Shown here: piece by piece, positions 46,401 through 57,734 of the stretch
Layout: every line of letters begins with the position of its first letter
Numbering within the stretch: the first letter of the stretch is position 1
Translations under genes and position numbers: made by a program
Notes under the pieces: model-generated
Database searches by the model: none
What the model saw: the letters and a program-made list of their open reading frames with translations, nothing else
What the model was told of the DNA's origin: nothing
Source: Pratylenchus scribneri
Lineage: Eukaryota; Nematoda; Chromadorea; Rhabditida; Pratylenchidae
Length of the DNA stretch: 64,000 bases
Direction of reading: 5' to 3'
NCBI GenBank assembly: GCA_030063045.1
Contig: JAQSEB010000179.1
Coordinates: 124,001-188,000 of the forward strand

Positions 46401-47886
46401 TGTATTTTTTTTTGATGCGTGCCATTCAAATTATTCATTATTCATCATCCAGCTCAAAATTCATTGTAATTTTTGGGATAAATAAATTTTTATTTTCCGT
46501 GCTGGCAGAATTCTGGTATACCAAATTTAGGGGAAATTTGTGAGAAATTTGAATGATGGAAAAATCTACCACTGCTGGCGAAAACCAAAAATGGAATGCA
46601 AAAAAATAATATTTATTGGAGAAATTTGTTGACATCATTCAAAATTCAAAATAAAATGAATAAATTTTTGGTACTAAAAAGGAATATGTTCTTATTTGAA
46701 GGGCCAATCCAAGTCAAATAAAATAAAATAAACCCAATTTGGGAAGGGTTAAATAATTCATTCAAACAATTTAATTTGCAATTTTTGCTGAGAATTTGGC
46801 CAATCCTCAAATTAAATAAAAATTATGGAGGCTATATTTCCAATTTTTTAGTTTAATATGGAGGAAATATGGGTTTGGCCTAACATTTATGTGGTGGGCG
46901 AAAAATTGCCAAAAAGGTGACATTTTCCTTTTGGTGCACTTTGCCATTTTGCTGATTTAATTTTGGCCAATTTTCGTGAATAAATAGTAAAAATGTGTAC
47001 CAAAATTATCTAATTGTTTGATTGCGGGAAAATTGGAAATGGAAATTTTTGTTTCCAGCGCCCAACGGCGATTTCATCCATTAAAAAACAATAAATTCTC
47101 TCAACAACATTTTTTGACCTTTCCAATTTGGCGATGGTGTTGATGAGGAAAATGGATGGAAAAATATTCGGGCAAATAATCAAATTGGGTACAATTTTTT
47201 TATATACAATGAGCTTAATTGGAGGAAATTGTTGAGAAAGGGCACCTATCATGTTCTTGGAAATTGCTTGCATTTTATTATATTAGAAAAAATATTTTTA
47301 TTCAATTTGTATCGTATAAATTAACATTTTTGTTATTTTAGAGAAAATAGGGACAAACGGATGATTTATGTTCTTTGGGTGGGGGCAACATTTAATCAAA
47401 TTTTAGAGTGCAATAATTTATTGGAAAAATTAATGTCACTAATGCTGATTGCTGATTCAGCAAAAATCGTCTAAATTAAAAAATTGGAATTCACATCACG
47501 GAATACCATATTTTTATGGAATATTTATATTTAATCAAAATCTGAATATTCTGAAGCGCAAAAATCAAAAAACAACATAAGCAGATGGATAAAATGAAAA
47601 ATAAAATAGTCAGAATTAATGAAACACAAATCAGGATAAAAACAAAACAATTCCAGAAAGAGGGAAATCAGAAATAAAAACAAACATTTTCAAAGGGAAA
47701 TCAGAATATAAAAATAAAACATTCTACGGAAAGAAAATCTGAAAAAAAAAACATTTTCCGGAATCATAAAATCAACCAATTCCCCTTTCCCGTTCTTCTT
47801 TTTTTTTTTTTTGTATTTTAAAATTCACTTTTCTATTTTAATTCATACAAAATTAATGAAATATTTAATTATTATTATTAATTAAT
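43468..47886. other. Gene-poor stretch
   Basis: About 4.4 kb of AT-rich DNA. Short frames around 45063-45392 and 47010-47273 have no recognisable features or splice partners. A degenerate repeat follows at 47620-47770 (listed separately). Promoter of E2 expected at its left edge. Confidence 0.4.
47620..47770 (+). repeat. Degenerate tandem repeat, about 40-45 bp unit
   Basis: Roughly four imperfect copies of a purine-rich unit with GGGAAATCAGAA, TAAAAACAAA and CATTTTC elements. It is followed by a T-rich tract near 47800. Confidence 0.5.
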
Positions 47887-48057
47887 TTATATGGCATTTT
47901 TAATAGCCAACGGAATAATTTCCCCTTCATTTTCAAATATTTTCACTGCCATCATATAATCGCATTGAGGACATCTGAATCTGAATCTGTGCGTTGATGG
48001 ATGAATGCACAAAATGATCAATGCCTGACAATCTAAATAGCCTCCAAGCAATTGCAT
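47887..48057 (-). CDS. Small CxxC zinc-ribbon-like protein or exon (56 aa)
   Basis: An ATG-to-stop frame of 56 codons starts one base after a good acceptor (CGTTCCACAG), as in trans-spliced nematode genes or an internal exon. The product starts MQLLGGYLDCQALIILC and contains FRFRCPQCDYM, giving Cys at 10, 17, 29 and 32 (C-x6-C-x11-C-x2-C), a plausible four-Cys zinc site, followed by an acidic end. No family is recognised. It could also be the last exon of a larger gene reading from the right. Confidence 0.4.
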   Translation of the reverse strand: MQLLGGYLDCQALIILCIHPSTHRFRFRCPQCDYMMAVKIFENEGEIIPLAIKNAI

Positions 48058-48371
48058 TCTGTGGAACGAGGGAATAACTAAGAATGGATGGATGAATTCG
48101 AGGTCATCCTTTCCTTTTTCCCTTTTTTATTTTTCTCATTCAAAATTCAATTAATAGACAAAAATTTGTTGATTATGAGAAAGGAATAAAAAATGGCGGC
48201 CGAATATTGGTTGAGGAAATTAATTAAATTAATTGTGAAAAGTGTAAATTAATGAAATATATCCGGAAACACGTAAAGTAGAATAAAAGGGAAATGCTCG
48301 AAAAGGAAAACAAATGTTTATTTTATTTTAAAATATGTGGACATTCTATTAATTGAAAGGGAGTGAGGGAA

Positions 48372-49156
48372 TTATGCTAATTAATTATTCCAAAATTGAT
48401 TAAAAATGAACACATAAATTTAAATAATAATAATTTGAATGAGAATGAATGCCGAATTGTGGGTGTTCTTCTGATGGTGTTCTTCTACTGCCGAATGTAA
48501 GCAATTTTGAGGGCATTCTCATGCATGAAGAATGGATTAGAGAGGAAAATGCGTGGGTGGATTGTTCGCAATTTGGCGGGCGAATGTCGGCAAGTGGACT
48601 CCAAAATGCCAATTTGGAATTCGTAGGCCAATCCATCTGGGGAGCAGCCCCTTTTGTAGATTAGAATGGCCTCCTTCAATTTATGTATATTTTGGCATTA
48701 TTCCATTGATTTACCCTTGGGATGAATGTGAATATTTCCAAGTCCTCGAGGAAAACTCGCTCCGGATCCTCCCTGAACTGCTCCAAAAGGGGGAATGCCA
48801 CCCCAATGGTCAGCAATTGTTCGGAGGGTCGATTGGCGTGAGGAAGCATGGATTCGCATGTTTCATACTAAAAATGGTTTAATTTGAAATTGACCAAATA
48901 TTCCTAATTTGTTGTATTCCCCATTTTGGGTTCCATTCCCTCACCTTCCTCCCAATTTTGGCCCCATTTTGTGTCGGGAATGGACAAATGCATTGAAAAT
49001 GTTGATTATGGATGTTGCATTGTTGTTGCCTTCCCCCCTTTTGCTCCTCTGGGCAAATATGTTCAAATTGGACGGTCCAAGGCATTGGCATTGGAATTGT
49101 TGGCTGCTCCTGGAATTCCCGTTTTGAAGGGGCCAATGAAGAGGATGGATTATGCT
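48372..49156 (-). repeat. Right arm of the inverted duplication
   Basis: Inverted copy of 41448-42237 covering exons 2-4 of F2 and the 3' flank. Confidence 0.85.
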
Positions 49157-49274
49157 GATCAAATAAATTTTTAAATCGAATTAAAAAAATTTCACTTACT
49201 CTGTGCCGTATAATAATTCCAAGAGTAATTGGCAAAAATGCAATAGCCAATAATGAAAAATGGAACCGGAACAT
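48485..49274 (-). CDS. Secreted Cys-containing protein, family F copy 2
   Basis: Exons 49274-49200, 49154-48945, 48867-48715 and 48673-48485, all phase 0, give 208 residues. Exon 1 encodes a different signal peptide from F1 (MFRFHFSLLAIAFLPITLGI), while exons 2-4 are almost the same protein (one visible change is PFPTQNG for PFPAKNG). Intron 1 is also different in sequence and happens to be open in frame. Family unknown. The identity of the mature part against divergence of the leader suggests gene conversion or duplication with exon 1 exchange. Confidence 0.75.
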
Positions 49275-52200
49275 TTTATTTTGAAAATTCAACGAATTTG
49301 TAATTATTTATTAATCTGTAAATAATTCAATGTTAAGCAATTGGCAAATTCATCCTAGATTTTTTGCATTTTTTGGGAAGGTCCAGGTCCAAGATTCATT
49401 CATTCAACAAATTTTTATAATCTTCCTTTCGGAAAGTGGTATTTACGACATTATCAAAAAAAAAATAAAAGGAAAAATTAAAAATGGAAAATGAAGGACC
49501 ATATGGGGCATTTTTTGTAGGCGAAAATTTAGAGTGGTTACTGGTTAGTAGAGGCGGAGGAAAACACTGGAGGGAATAATTTGGAATGGCCAAATGAGGG
49601 GGCAAAAATGAGGGAGTTTGAAAATAAATTAATTTGGAATTATGAGAATTTAATATTTAAATATTATTTGGAGTGCATATTTTATTTTATCCTTTACTTG
49701 GAAAATTGGAATTTATTTAAAAAAAATTCACCTGCATTCATTTCCACAAACCATAACCCACCTTTCGAAATTCGTTCGAATCATACAAAATGAACAAAGG
49801 GGGATAACAAATGATCTTTATAGGGGAAAATTAAATGTGCACAAAAAATTAGAATAATTTGCCCCGAGGCTAAAAATAAATGCAAATGCCAAAAACCACC
49901 TTGACGCATTTTCAGAATTGCCAATTATATTCTTTGTTCCATTATTCTAATCCATTTATAGGCAAATAAATTAGGTATAATTATAAATTTTAATTGGATT
50001 GTTTAATTTTAATAAATTTTTAAATTAATTAATAATTATCATGTCTTATGGATTTTTTTTATTTTGGCATTCAATTATTTCTTTACCAAGGTCAATAAAT
50101 TTATGAATTGAGGAATCGGTCATAGGGGTTGGGAAATAAAATGTTCAATGGAATGATTAAAGAAGGGATTATGGCCAAGAAAAAATTGGTCAAAATGGCC
50201 ATATTGGTGTCTAAATGTCAATTAAATCCATCATCCAGCTCTGAAAATATCCGCCAATTACAATTTGACATTTGCCTCCTCCCCAGGGATTATTATTGGC
50301 TTTTGACTAGTTTCCCTCCATATAAATAATATTCACAATATGGATGACTAATAATTAAGTGGTTGTATATTGGCATTGAGAAAGGGTGGGCATATTATTA
50401 AAAATTATTGAATAAATGTGAAAAGGGGAATAAAGCATAATTAGCTGCGCGAATATTATTTTGTAATTCCCCCTCCCAATATAAATTTGTTTTTATTACC
50501 TTTAATAAAAGGGAAATGACTAGGTGTGGGAATGACTGGACATTGGTCTCGAATTGTGCTTTTGGCTCACTCAGCACAGGTCACCGTAAAAACCGATTAT
50601 TAATGCCAAAATCTGTGTGTGGGGGAAAGCAAATTTGTGTAATGGCATATTTTGGGGGGAATATTTATTTATATAGAGGCTGCCAAAAGGCGGAGATTAT
50701 CAGATTTTGTTTTTTTTGCAGCCAAAAATATAAATGAAAGGATGAGGGGGGGGGGGCATTAGTCAGTGCTAAAAATTGTACGAAATTTGAGAATTTGCGA
50801 TTAAACGATTTTATGAAAAATGGATGGATTTGGCTATTTGGATGGTCACTTTAGTAAATTTAAAATAATAATAATTTTTGGCAATTTTGCTGATTCAAAA
50901 ATGAAATATTCTATCGTCCTTAAGGATTATAAGAATGGGACCATTTGGAATAAAAAAAATATCATTGACTTTAGGGATTCAATATTTGTCGATCATAATA
51001 ATCACAAATGTACATGAAATGCAGGTGATTTTAATATTAATTAAAACTGGAATGAATAATGGAAAATGGATGGGGAAGTGAAGGCCAAAATGAATGAATG
51101 GATGATGAATTTTTGCCAATTAAAATATTCAGGTAGAATGACAACAAATTCAGAAAGCAGCGTCAATTTGTTTTCTTATTTTTTTTATTAATGACTTTTA
51201 CGCAAATAATATTCGATGATGATGATGTTGCCTGAGGGGGAATAAGATAAAATAAATTTCCCTTGGGAGGAGGAGTGCTTCAGATTCAGAATTCAGACTA
51301 AATATTCTCAAAAAAGGAAATGTTAATGGGATTGGTTTTGTTCATTTATTAGAGAGAAATTCGGATTTTATGGAATCTAATAATTTGACATTCCTTTTAC
51401 TCTTACTTAAATGGTTGACTAATTAATTATATAATTTCAAATGATTTAAATTAAAAATTCATATTTTGATAATAATTTTAAAGACCATTTTCGAAAATAT
51501 TCATTCCCATCTTTATAAGGAATATATTTTTACAATTTGAGTGAGGCTTATTAATAATTGGTAAATTTGGATGTTTTATGATTTCCTTTTTTTAATTATT
51601 AAATACAAATCCTTGTCAAATGAACATTGAATGAAAGAATACATCCGTTGGTTGGCCTTTTTATTTGTTTTTTGAATCGGTATTCGGCATTTTGAAAAAT
51701 GGAGGCGGATTCAAACAATGTTGGCATTTTGGTCGGCCAAATATATAGTAAAAGCATTTGGCAGCAGAGGCCAAATTTCCACTTTTTTCAAGTGGATTTT
51801 GGCCAAATTGAATAGAAAGGTGAACAATAAAAACCATCATTTAAAAATGTGGTCTCTTTAAAAATGTGAGGATGGATGGATGGAGGAAAAATGGCCAATT
51901 TTTGGATGGCATTCTTGAGACTGAACGGTGGTCCTCTTCAAATCAACTCAACGAGGCCATGATGAGGCCATTTTATTGCTATTTTTATTCATTTTTTTGA
52001 TATTGCCATTTCCAAATTTAGCATCCAAAAATGATGACATTTGAATCATCCACCCACGTGGTTGGTGAATTGTTGCAATTTTATGGAAAAAAAAGACTAT
52101 AATTTAATTTTCTATGCCTTTGCATTTATGCAGGCTCTTCAGTCCTTTCATTTTTATTTAATAAATTGATCAATTTTTGTATTCAAATTTGAATTCTATA

Positions 52201-54355
52201 TTTTTTTGCCCATAAATATCAGAATTCATTCAATAATATTTTTCCAATTCAAAAATTTATTTTTCATCAAAATTTGTGTGAAAAATTCAAACAATTCAAA
52301 TAAATTTTTCTTCAATTTTCCCACAATTTCCTCCTTAAAAATAATTTTATATAAATTTTCATGTGCCATTTGGGCTTTGGATAAAATACAATAAAATTGG
52401 ACCAAAAAATGCCATTCATTTCCCGGAATTGGGGAATTGTAATTTTCCATGGACCCACAAATTAACAAATATTATAAAGCTTAAAAATACAAAAAAGAAT
52501 GAATGAATAATAAAAATCATGCTATATAAAATGAGGCAACAAAATTGAAAAATCACAAAAAATATATTTGAATAAAAGTTGTATCAATGCCAATAATGCC
52601 TAAGCCATAAGGGCCTTTTTCTTATTCATCCTACTGTACGCCCACTTTTTGCCTAATCGCCCTGTCACCTATCAATCAAATATTGCCCCAATCTACATTT
52701 TTAAATCCACCCCTTTTCCTTTCTTTTGTTCTTTTATCCTTCACATTTTTAACATATTTAATAATGTAGATTCCCATCCTACAATTTTCTTCGACATTTT
52801 TGTCGACAATTCAGTGCGAAATGTGTGAATCGTACAATCAATCCTCTCACTCAGATTTTCCCATTGCCAAATACAAATATTTCACTACAAAAAATGCCCT
52901 TTTCAAAATGTTTTCCCCCTCAAATATGTCCATTCATTGTCTTCAAATAATATTCTTCCCATTTTCCAAAAATACTGTCCCAATTTGCCCATTATAAAGT
53001 GCATCTCACAACCAATATATTTGTCATAAAATGTCAATTTAGTTGACATTTTTGGTATTACTTAAAATAAAAGTCACGAACCATGGAAATAAATAAAAGT
53101 TAAAAAAATGAGAAAGGAAAGAGAAAGGCGGCATTCTCATTGAATGAAAAAAAGAGACAACCGCCGGAGTGAATATTGGCCATAATATTAAGTCACATTA
53201 TGGCCTCATCCATTTCTTCCAAATTTCCGCCCTTCCATTTTATCTATCCAATTTCGTCCTCCCGGCCACCATAATTTCCAAAAATGGCAAAAACGGAATC
53301 TCATTTGGAGGACAATCATCAAATTCAGAGCATCCGGGAATGTTTTTGCCCTAAAAAATAAATAAATAAAGGGATTATCCATTTGGCCTCACCCCTCCTT
53401 CCCTTCAATCGTCCTTCTCTAATAAAAGTGCAACATTCCTCCATTTTGCGTCATCCCCCTCCCCTCACCCTATTCGTGTTGTTGGCCTAATTAAATAAGA
53501 AAATGTGGTGCTTCGCCTCCGCCTGCAATGTTTTTCCCTCATATTCCAATTCCAATCAACATATAAATTGAAATGAAATGTGGTGGCCCAATTTGATTAG
53601 TTTGTTGGAATCAAAAACCAAAAAGGCACTCCTCATTATTTTTAATAACTTATTACTAATTATTTTGTCTTTACTCAAATTGAAAACTAATTAACAAGCA
53701 CCATTGATTATGCGTTCTAAATTGTTTAAAGAATGTAATGATTGAAATATGAATCAATCATCTCGATAAAAATGACAATTTTTAGGGAATTTAGCTTACC
53801 AATTGGTTTAATATATTCTTGTTGATTTGTCTACTGTCCACCTATAATAAATGATGCCATTGAATTATATTGTATAGAAGCCATTCTTTCTAATAATTTA
53901 AAATGAGAGGCAACCTCGATTTTGACATTTGAGGAAGCCACAAAAGAATAGTAAACCCATCTAATAAATATCATCCCTCCTAATAAAATATTTTGTATGT
54001 GCTTATCCCCAATAAAAGTGCAATTGACGGCCAAAGGCTAATCCCACCATGCTCTTCCTTATTTCTTTCTTCATTATTGGCATTATATGCCTTCGGGGGA
54101 GGAAAGGAGGCGGAGTCTGTTGAATGCGCAAACAAAAAGGCGAAATAAACCCATTCAGACACATTCTTTCCCCGTACCATTCTTTCATAAGCAACCAATC
54201 ATTTATGCTTTCGGTACTTGGCTCAATGAGATTTCTATATTTGGGTTTTGTCCTCTAGAAACTACTTTTGCTTTTCATTGATGATCGAAAAAGAATTTCC
54301 AAACAATATTCCCTCTATTTTAAGCTTATATTATATAAAACCTTTCAAACATTCA
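49275..54355. other. Gene-poor stretch
   Basis: About 5.1 kb. It contains repeat copy B at 52583-52715 and a G run near 50747-50756. A 73-codon ATG frame at 50516-50737 has seven Cys (MTRCGNDWTLVSNCAFGSLS...), but no signal peptide and no partner exon, so it is not called. Nothing else supported. Confidence 0.4.
52583..52715 (+). repeat. Dispersed repeat, copy B
   Basis: Matches 1578-1695 with small insertions and substitutions (for example CTACTGTACGCCC against CTACGCCC). Same orientation, 51 kb apart. Confidence 0.7.
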
Positions 54356-55046
54356 ATGTCACAAATATTCTTTTTAATCGCCGCCACTTTCCTCTTCCTT
54401 GCCCAAATGTGCTCATCAACGACGGCCAATGAATTGGAGGATGGAGGAAGAATTCGGGCAAAAAGGCATCCAATAAAAAGTCGACAAAATAGATTGGCGG
54501 ATGAGGAATGCATTTTAGGGTATAAAGAGCGAATTGAACACCATTGCCGGTATCCAAGCATGGAGAAGCCATGTTTCCACCAATCCAGCACCACCACCAC
54601 CATTGGTCAGTCCAAATCCAAAATGATTGGTCCATCCACCAAAAATAATAATGCATTCATTCATTCATTCATTCATTCATTTTGAAGATTCAACGACGAC
54701 GGAGGCGGCCGTGGAGGAGGCGGCCAAAAAATGCTGCCAAAGTGGCCTCCTCTGCTCCACCAACGACTTTGAGGGCCTCTGCTGCCGGACAATGGATTGC
54801 CTACAAAAATGCTATGGGCCAACATTCTTCCAACGATTCCGGGACCGCGGCTTCAAATACCTCGACATTTTGCTTCGGCCATCGGCGGATGATGAACAAA
54901 AAAATGTGGCCGAAAACAATTTGGAGAATTTGGTGGAAAAAGTTGAGGAAGAATTGGCCATCATTGAATTGAACAAATTGGAAAATGAAATTGAAAATTT
55001 ATCACAAAAAATCACTGACAAATTGGCAAAAGAATCAACCGATTAA
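54356..55046 (+). CDS. Secreted Cys-rich propeptide-type protein, family E copy 3
   Basis: Exons 54356-54605 and 54688-55046 join in phase 1 into 202 residues. The signal peptide MSQIFFLIAATFLFLAQMCS is nearly that of E1. Next are the dibasic site IRAKRHPIKSRQNR and the module EECILGYKERIEHHCRYPS. After the intron come KKCCQSGLLCSTNDFEGLCC and RTMDCLQKCYGPTFFQRF, and a Glu/Lys/Asn coiled-coil-like tail (NNLENLVEKVEEELAIIELN). The intron is only 82 nt with about seven ATTC units. Opposite orientation to E1 and E2. A TATATAAA lies about 20 bp upstream of the ATG, too close to be its usual core promoter unless the true start is elsewhere. Confidence 0.78.
54653..54682 (+). repeat. ATTC microsatellite in the intron of E3
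   Basis: About seven tetranucleotide units, the shortest of the three alleles. Confidence 0.9.
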
Positions 55047-56452
55047 TTGAAAATATTCAACTTCCCGTCCACCAAAAATGTGTAAAATATTTCCTATTTT
55101 GCCTTCCATTTCCCAAATTTGGAATTTCATTCATTTTCCAAATATTTCCAATAAATTCATGTTTAAATATCCATTTTTCATTATTTCAATAATTTGAATG
55201 AATTAATTTTCCTTTTCAAACCGCCCTTAAACAGAGAATGAACCATTCTTTTAACACATTTTATGGCCAAAATTGCCGTTCCAAAGTTAAAGATTTTGTG
55301 CAAAATTGGCTCTGAAGATCTCTTCAGATTTTTGACCAAAAGATGTAGGATGAATCGTTATTTTTGCACTGTATTCTGCAATTTTGCTACTTAATAAGTA
55401 CTTTATCATTATTCCGACAAGTTTCATTGTTTCAAAGCCAAAACGGATAAAGGCAATTCCCTTTCCTTTCGGCTAGAATTTTAGAAATGGAAACCAATCT
55501 TCCACATCAAAATTTAAGAAAAATTAATGGAAATTGATAAGAAAACGGAAATTTGTGTTCAACAATAATGCCTAACAATAAATTTTTTAAGTGAAAAAGA
55601 GATAGTAATATTTCTACAAAAATAAAAGCCACTATATTTTAGCAATCCAGTGACATTCTGAAAATGCCAGAAGCAATTCAGATTCCTCTCTCTTCCGATG
55701 AACTTTTGGAATATAATTTTGTGTAGAGGAATTTATAAAGAACAAAAATTGGTTGTTTCCAGATATTCTTGGTCAAATATGACTTTTGTTCCAAGGATTC
55801 ATCTTTTCTTATTCCTTTCTATCCCTAATTAAGCGTGGAAAAAAACAAAGCAATTAACGTGACATTTCAAAAGCAATCAAAATTATTTTGCCTAATTCTA
55901 TTCACTTGTTTTTTTTGTTAATTTCCTTTGTGATGATGGCACAATATGTTTCCAAATATGTTGCCTATTCTTTTAATACTTTCAATTTGGACATTTCTAT
56001 CCTATTATAAACAGGAATTTGTTCTAGTCAATTTCATTAATACAGAACCAGAATTTAGTAATATAACCCAAAAATCAAAGAGCAAATGAGGGATTTTTAT
56101 TTTTTATAAACATTTGACCAATACCAATCAGAGGATAGTTGAATTGATTTGGGAAAGAATATGGCCACCAAATTGGTGAACCCGTCTAACACATTTTTTA
56201 ATAATTAATTAAGAAGAAGAGTATTTATTTATATTTTTTATGTTTTTCCACCAATAGGCCATAAATAATACAATAAATAAATAATCAAAATGAATTGAAT
56301 GATATTTATTTTGCATAAAAGAGAAAGTAGTTTCGGTTTTTCGGATGAGTATCAGGGATTAAGGCCAAAAATAATATAAGTGGATGATTTTAATATAAAC
56401 AAGACTTGATTTTATTGTTTATTTATTGCATTCATCAAAGCATATTCCATGC
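55047..56452. other. Convergent 3' spacer
   Basis: About 1.4 kb AT-rich spacer between E3 and the minus-strand 142-aa gene. No feature recognised. Confidence 0.45.
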
Positions 56453-57400
56453 TTAGTTTTCTTCCTCTTCCAAAATCCATGATTCGAAGTTGATGCCATC
56501 TCCTTTAGTCGGTTCCTTTGGCCAATCATCCACCAGCGGTTGGAATGGAGCAGTTTCCAATTGTCGAATGGTGGAATCCTCATAGCAATCTGATAAAAAA
56601 ATATTTTAAAGGCTATTTCTAATTATCTAATACTCAAGGAAGTAATATTTAACCCGGTTGACAGAATGGATATCCTATTTTTATTTAAATAAGTAGTCGC
56701 TCTAGCCTCTAGGAAAACGCAAAAAGGAAAAAAAAATTAAAAATCAGAAACTCCAATGGGAATCGAACCAGAGGTCTCTCCTACCATTTCCCCAATACTC
56801 TAAACCAAGCGACATACCAATGCGCCAGATGGGTTGATGACGCACTTTCCTCCAACTACTACCCTATTTCAAGACTCAAGAGGATATAAGGGAAAATTAA
56901 AAATCGCGTTAAACTCAGCAAGAATTTCTTTTTTTTTGTTTGTTTGTACCATCCGCAATGCAAAAGTAATAAGATCAATTCATCAAAATTGGTTAACCAT
57001 GTAAAAAAATATACATGATCCTAACCAAATTTACCAACTTTTATTACTAGAGTGGCTATTATTCCAAAGACATGGTTGTGGTTGTTTTTTCTCTAAAATC
57101 GCGCTCACCTCTTTTTGCCCATCCAGTGTAAGTGCAGCGCAAGTCCGGATCGGTTGGATATACTTTCTTGCGTTGTTCTTTGCCAAACTTTTCCTTCAAT
57201 CCCTTGTCCTTATTGAATGTTGGAAATACTTTTGGTTGATCCTTGGCAACGAACTTCTCCTTCTTTTCTGATGAATTGAAGTTAATTGTTGGCACTTTAT
57301 GCTGTTCATTGGTGAATGTTTCCTTCCGTCCTGCATTCATCCCAATTGGCGTCCGCATCGGCGTATTATTGGCCACATTTATATTCACTTGGCGTAGCAT
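56453..57400 (-). CDS. Unknown 142-aa basic/acidic protein
   Basis: Exons 57400-57109 and 56589-56453 join in phase 1 (donor GTGAGC, acceptor TTTTATCAG). The N-terminal two thirds are basic and disordered-looking (MLRQVNINVANNTPMRTPIG, KEKFGKEQRKKVYPTDPDLR). The C-terminus is acidic and aromatic (PLVDDWPKEPTKGDGINFES, WILEEEEN). A basic N-terminus with acidic C-terminus is reminiscent of small cell-cycle regulators such as securins, but no diagnostic motif (KEN box or clear RxxL D-box) is seen, so this stays speculation. An acceptor (GATTTAAG) precedes the ATG by about ten bases. It is 335 bp downstream of SEC12 on the same strand, compatible with an operon. The intron contains a tRNA-like sequence. 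Confidence 0.65.
56751..56835 (-). tRNA. tRNA-like sequence / tRNA pseudogene
   Basis: On the minus strand a box A match (TGGCGCATTGG, 56827-56817) is followed about 48 bases later by a perfect box B (GGTTCGATTCC, 56769-56759), and a T run follows. I cannot draw a good acceptor, T or anticodon stem, so it is more likely a degenerate tRNA or tRNA-derived element than a working tRNA. It lies in the intron of the 142-aa gene in the same orientation. Confidence 0.35.
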
Positions 57401-57734
57401 TTTCTCTCGCTTAAATCATTAAAAAAATTTTTTATTTTTCAGAAAAATAATTACCTGAATTAATTTCGATGACTTTTAGGGTGATCGGCAAGTTATGATA
57501 TGCAAATTTTATGCTAAATAAATGAAAATAATTAAATTAATATAAAATTGAAATAAAATTGATTTAAAACAAAAATTAATTGCATTTTCAAATAAAATAC
57601 CAAAAAATTTATTCCAAAATGTGAAATGTTTGAAATATAAATTGCCGAATCACAGTCCATTTAATTTAATATGCAAATAAAACAAAAACAAAGGAGGGGA
57701 GGAATGAAATTGTTAAAAATTATTCAGCATTCAT

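Noticed and set aside
48879..49292. 137-aa uninterrupted reading through intron 1 of F2
   Set aside because: The paralog F1 has an unrelated sequence at this place, and the splice sites at 49199 and 49155 give the conserved protein.
34617..54682. Coding HSFI repeats and apparent frameshift 'on/off' switching by the ATTC tract in the E family
   Set aside because: A GTCAGT donor and TTTTGAAG acceptor flank the tract in all three copies and join the conserved exons in the same phase regardless of repeat number. The repeat is best read as intronic.
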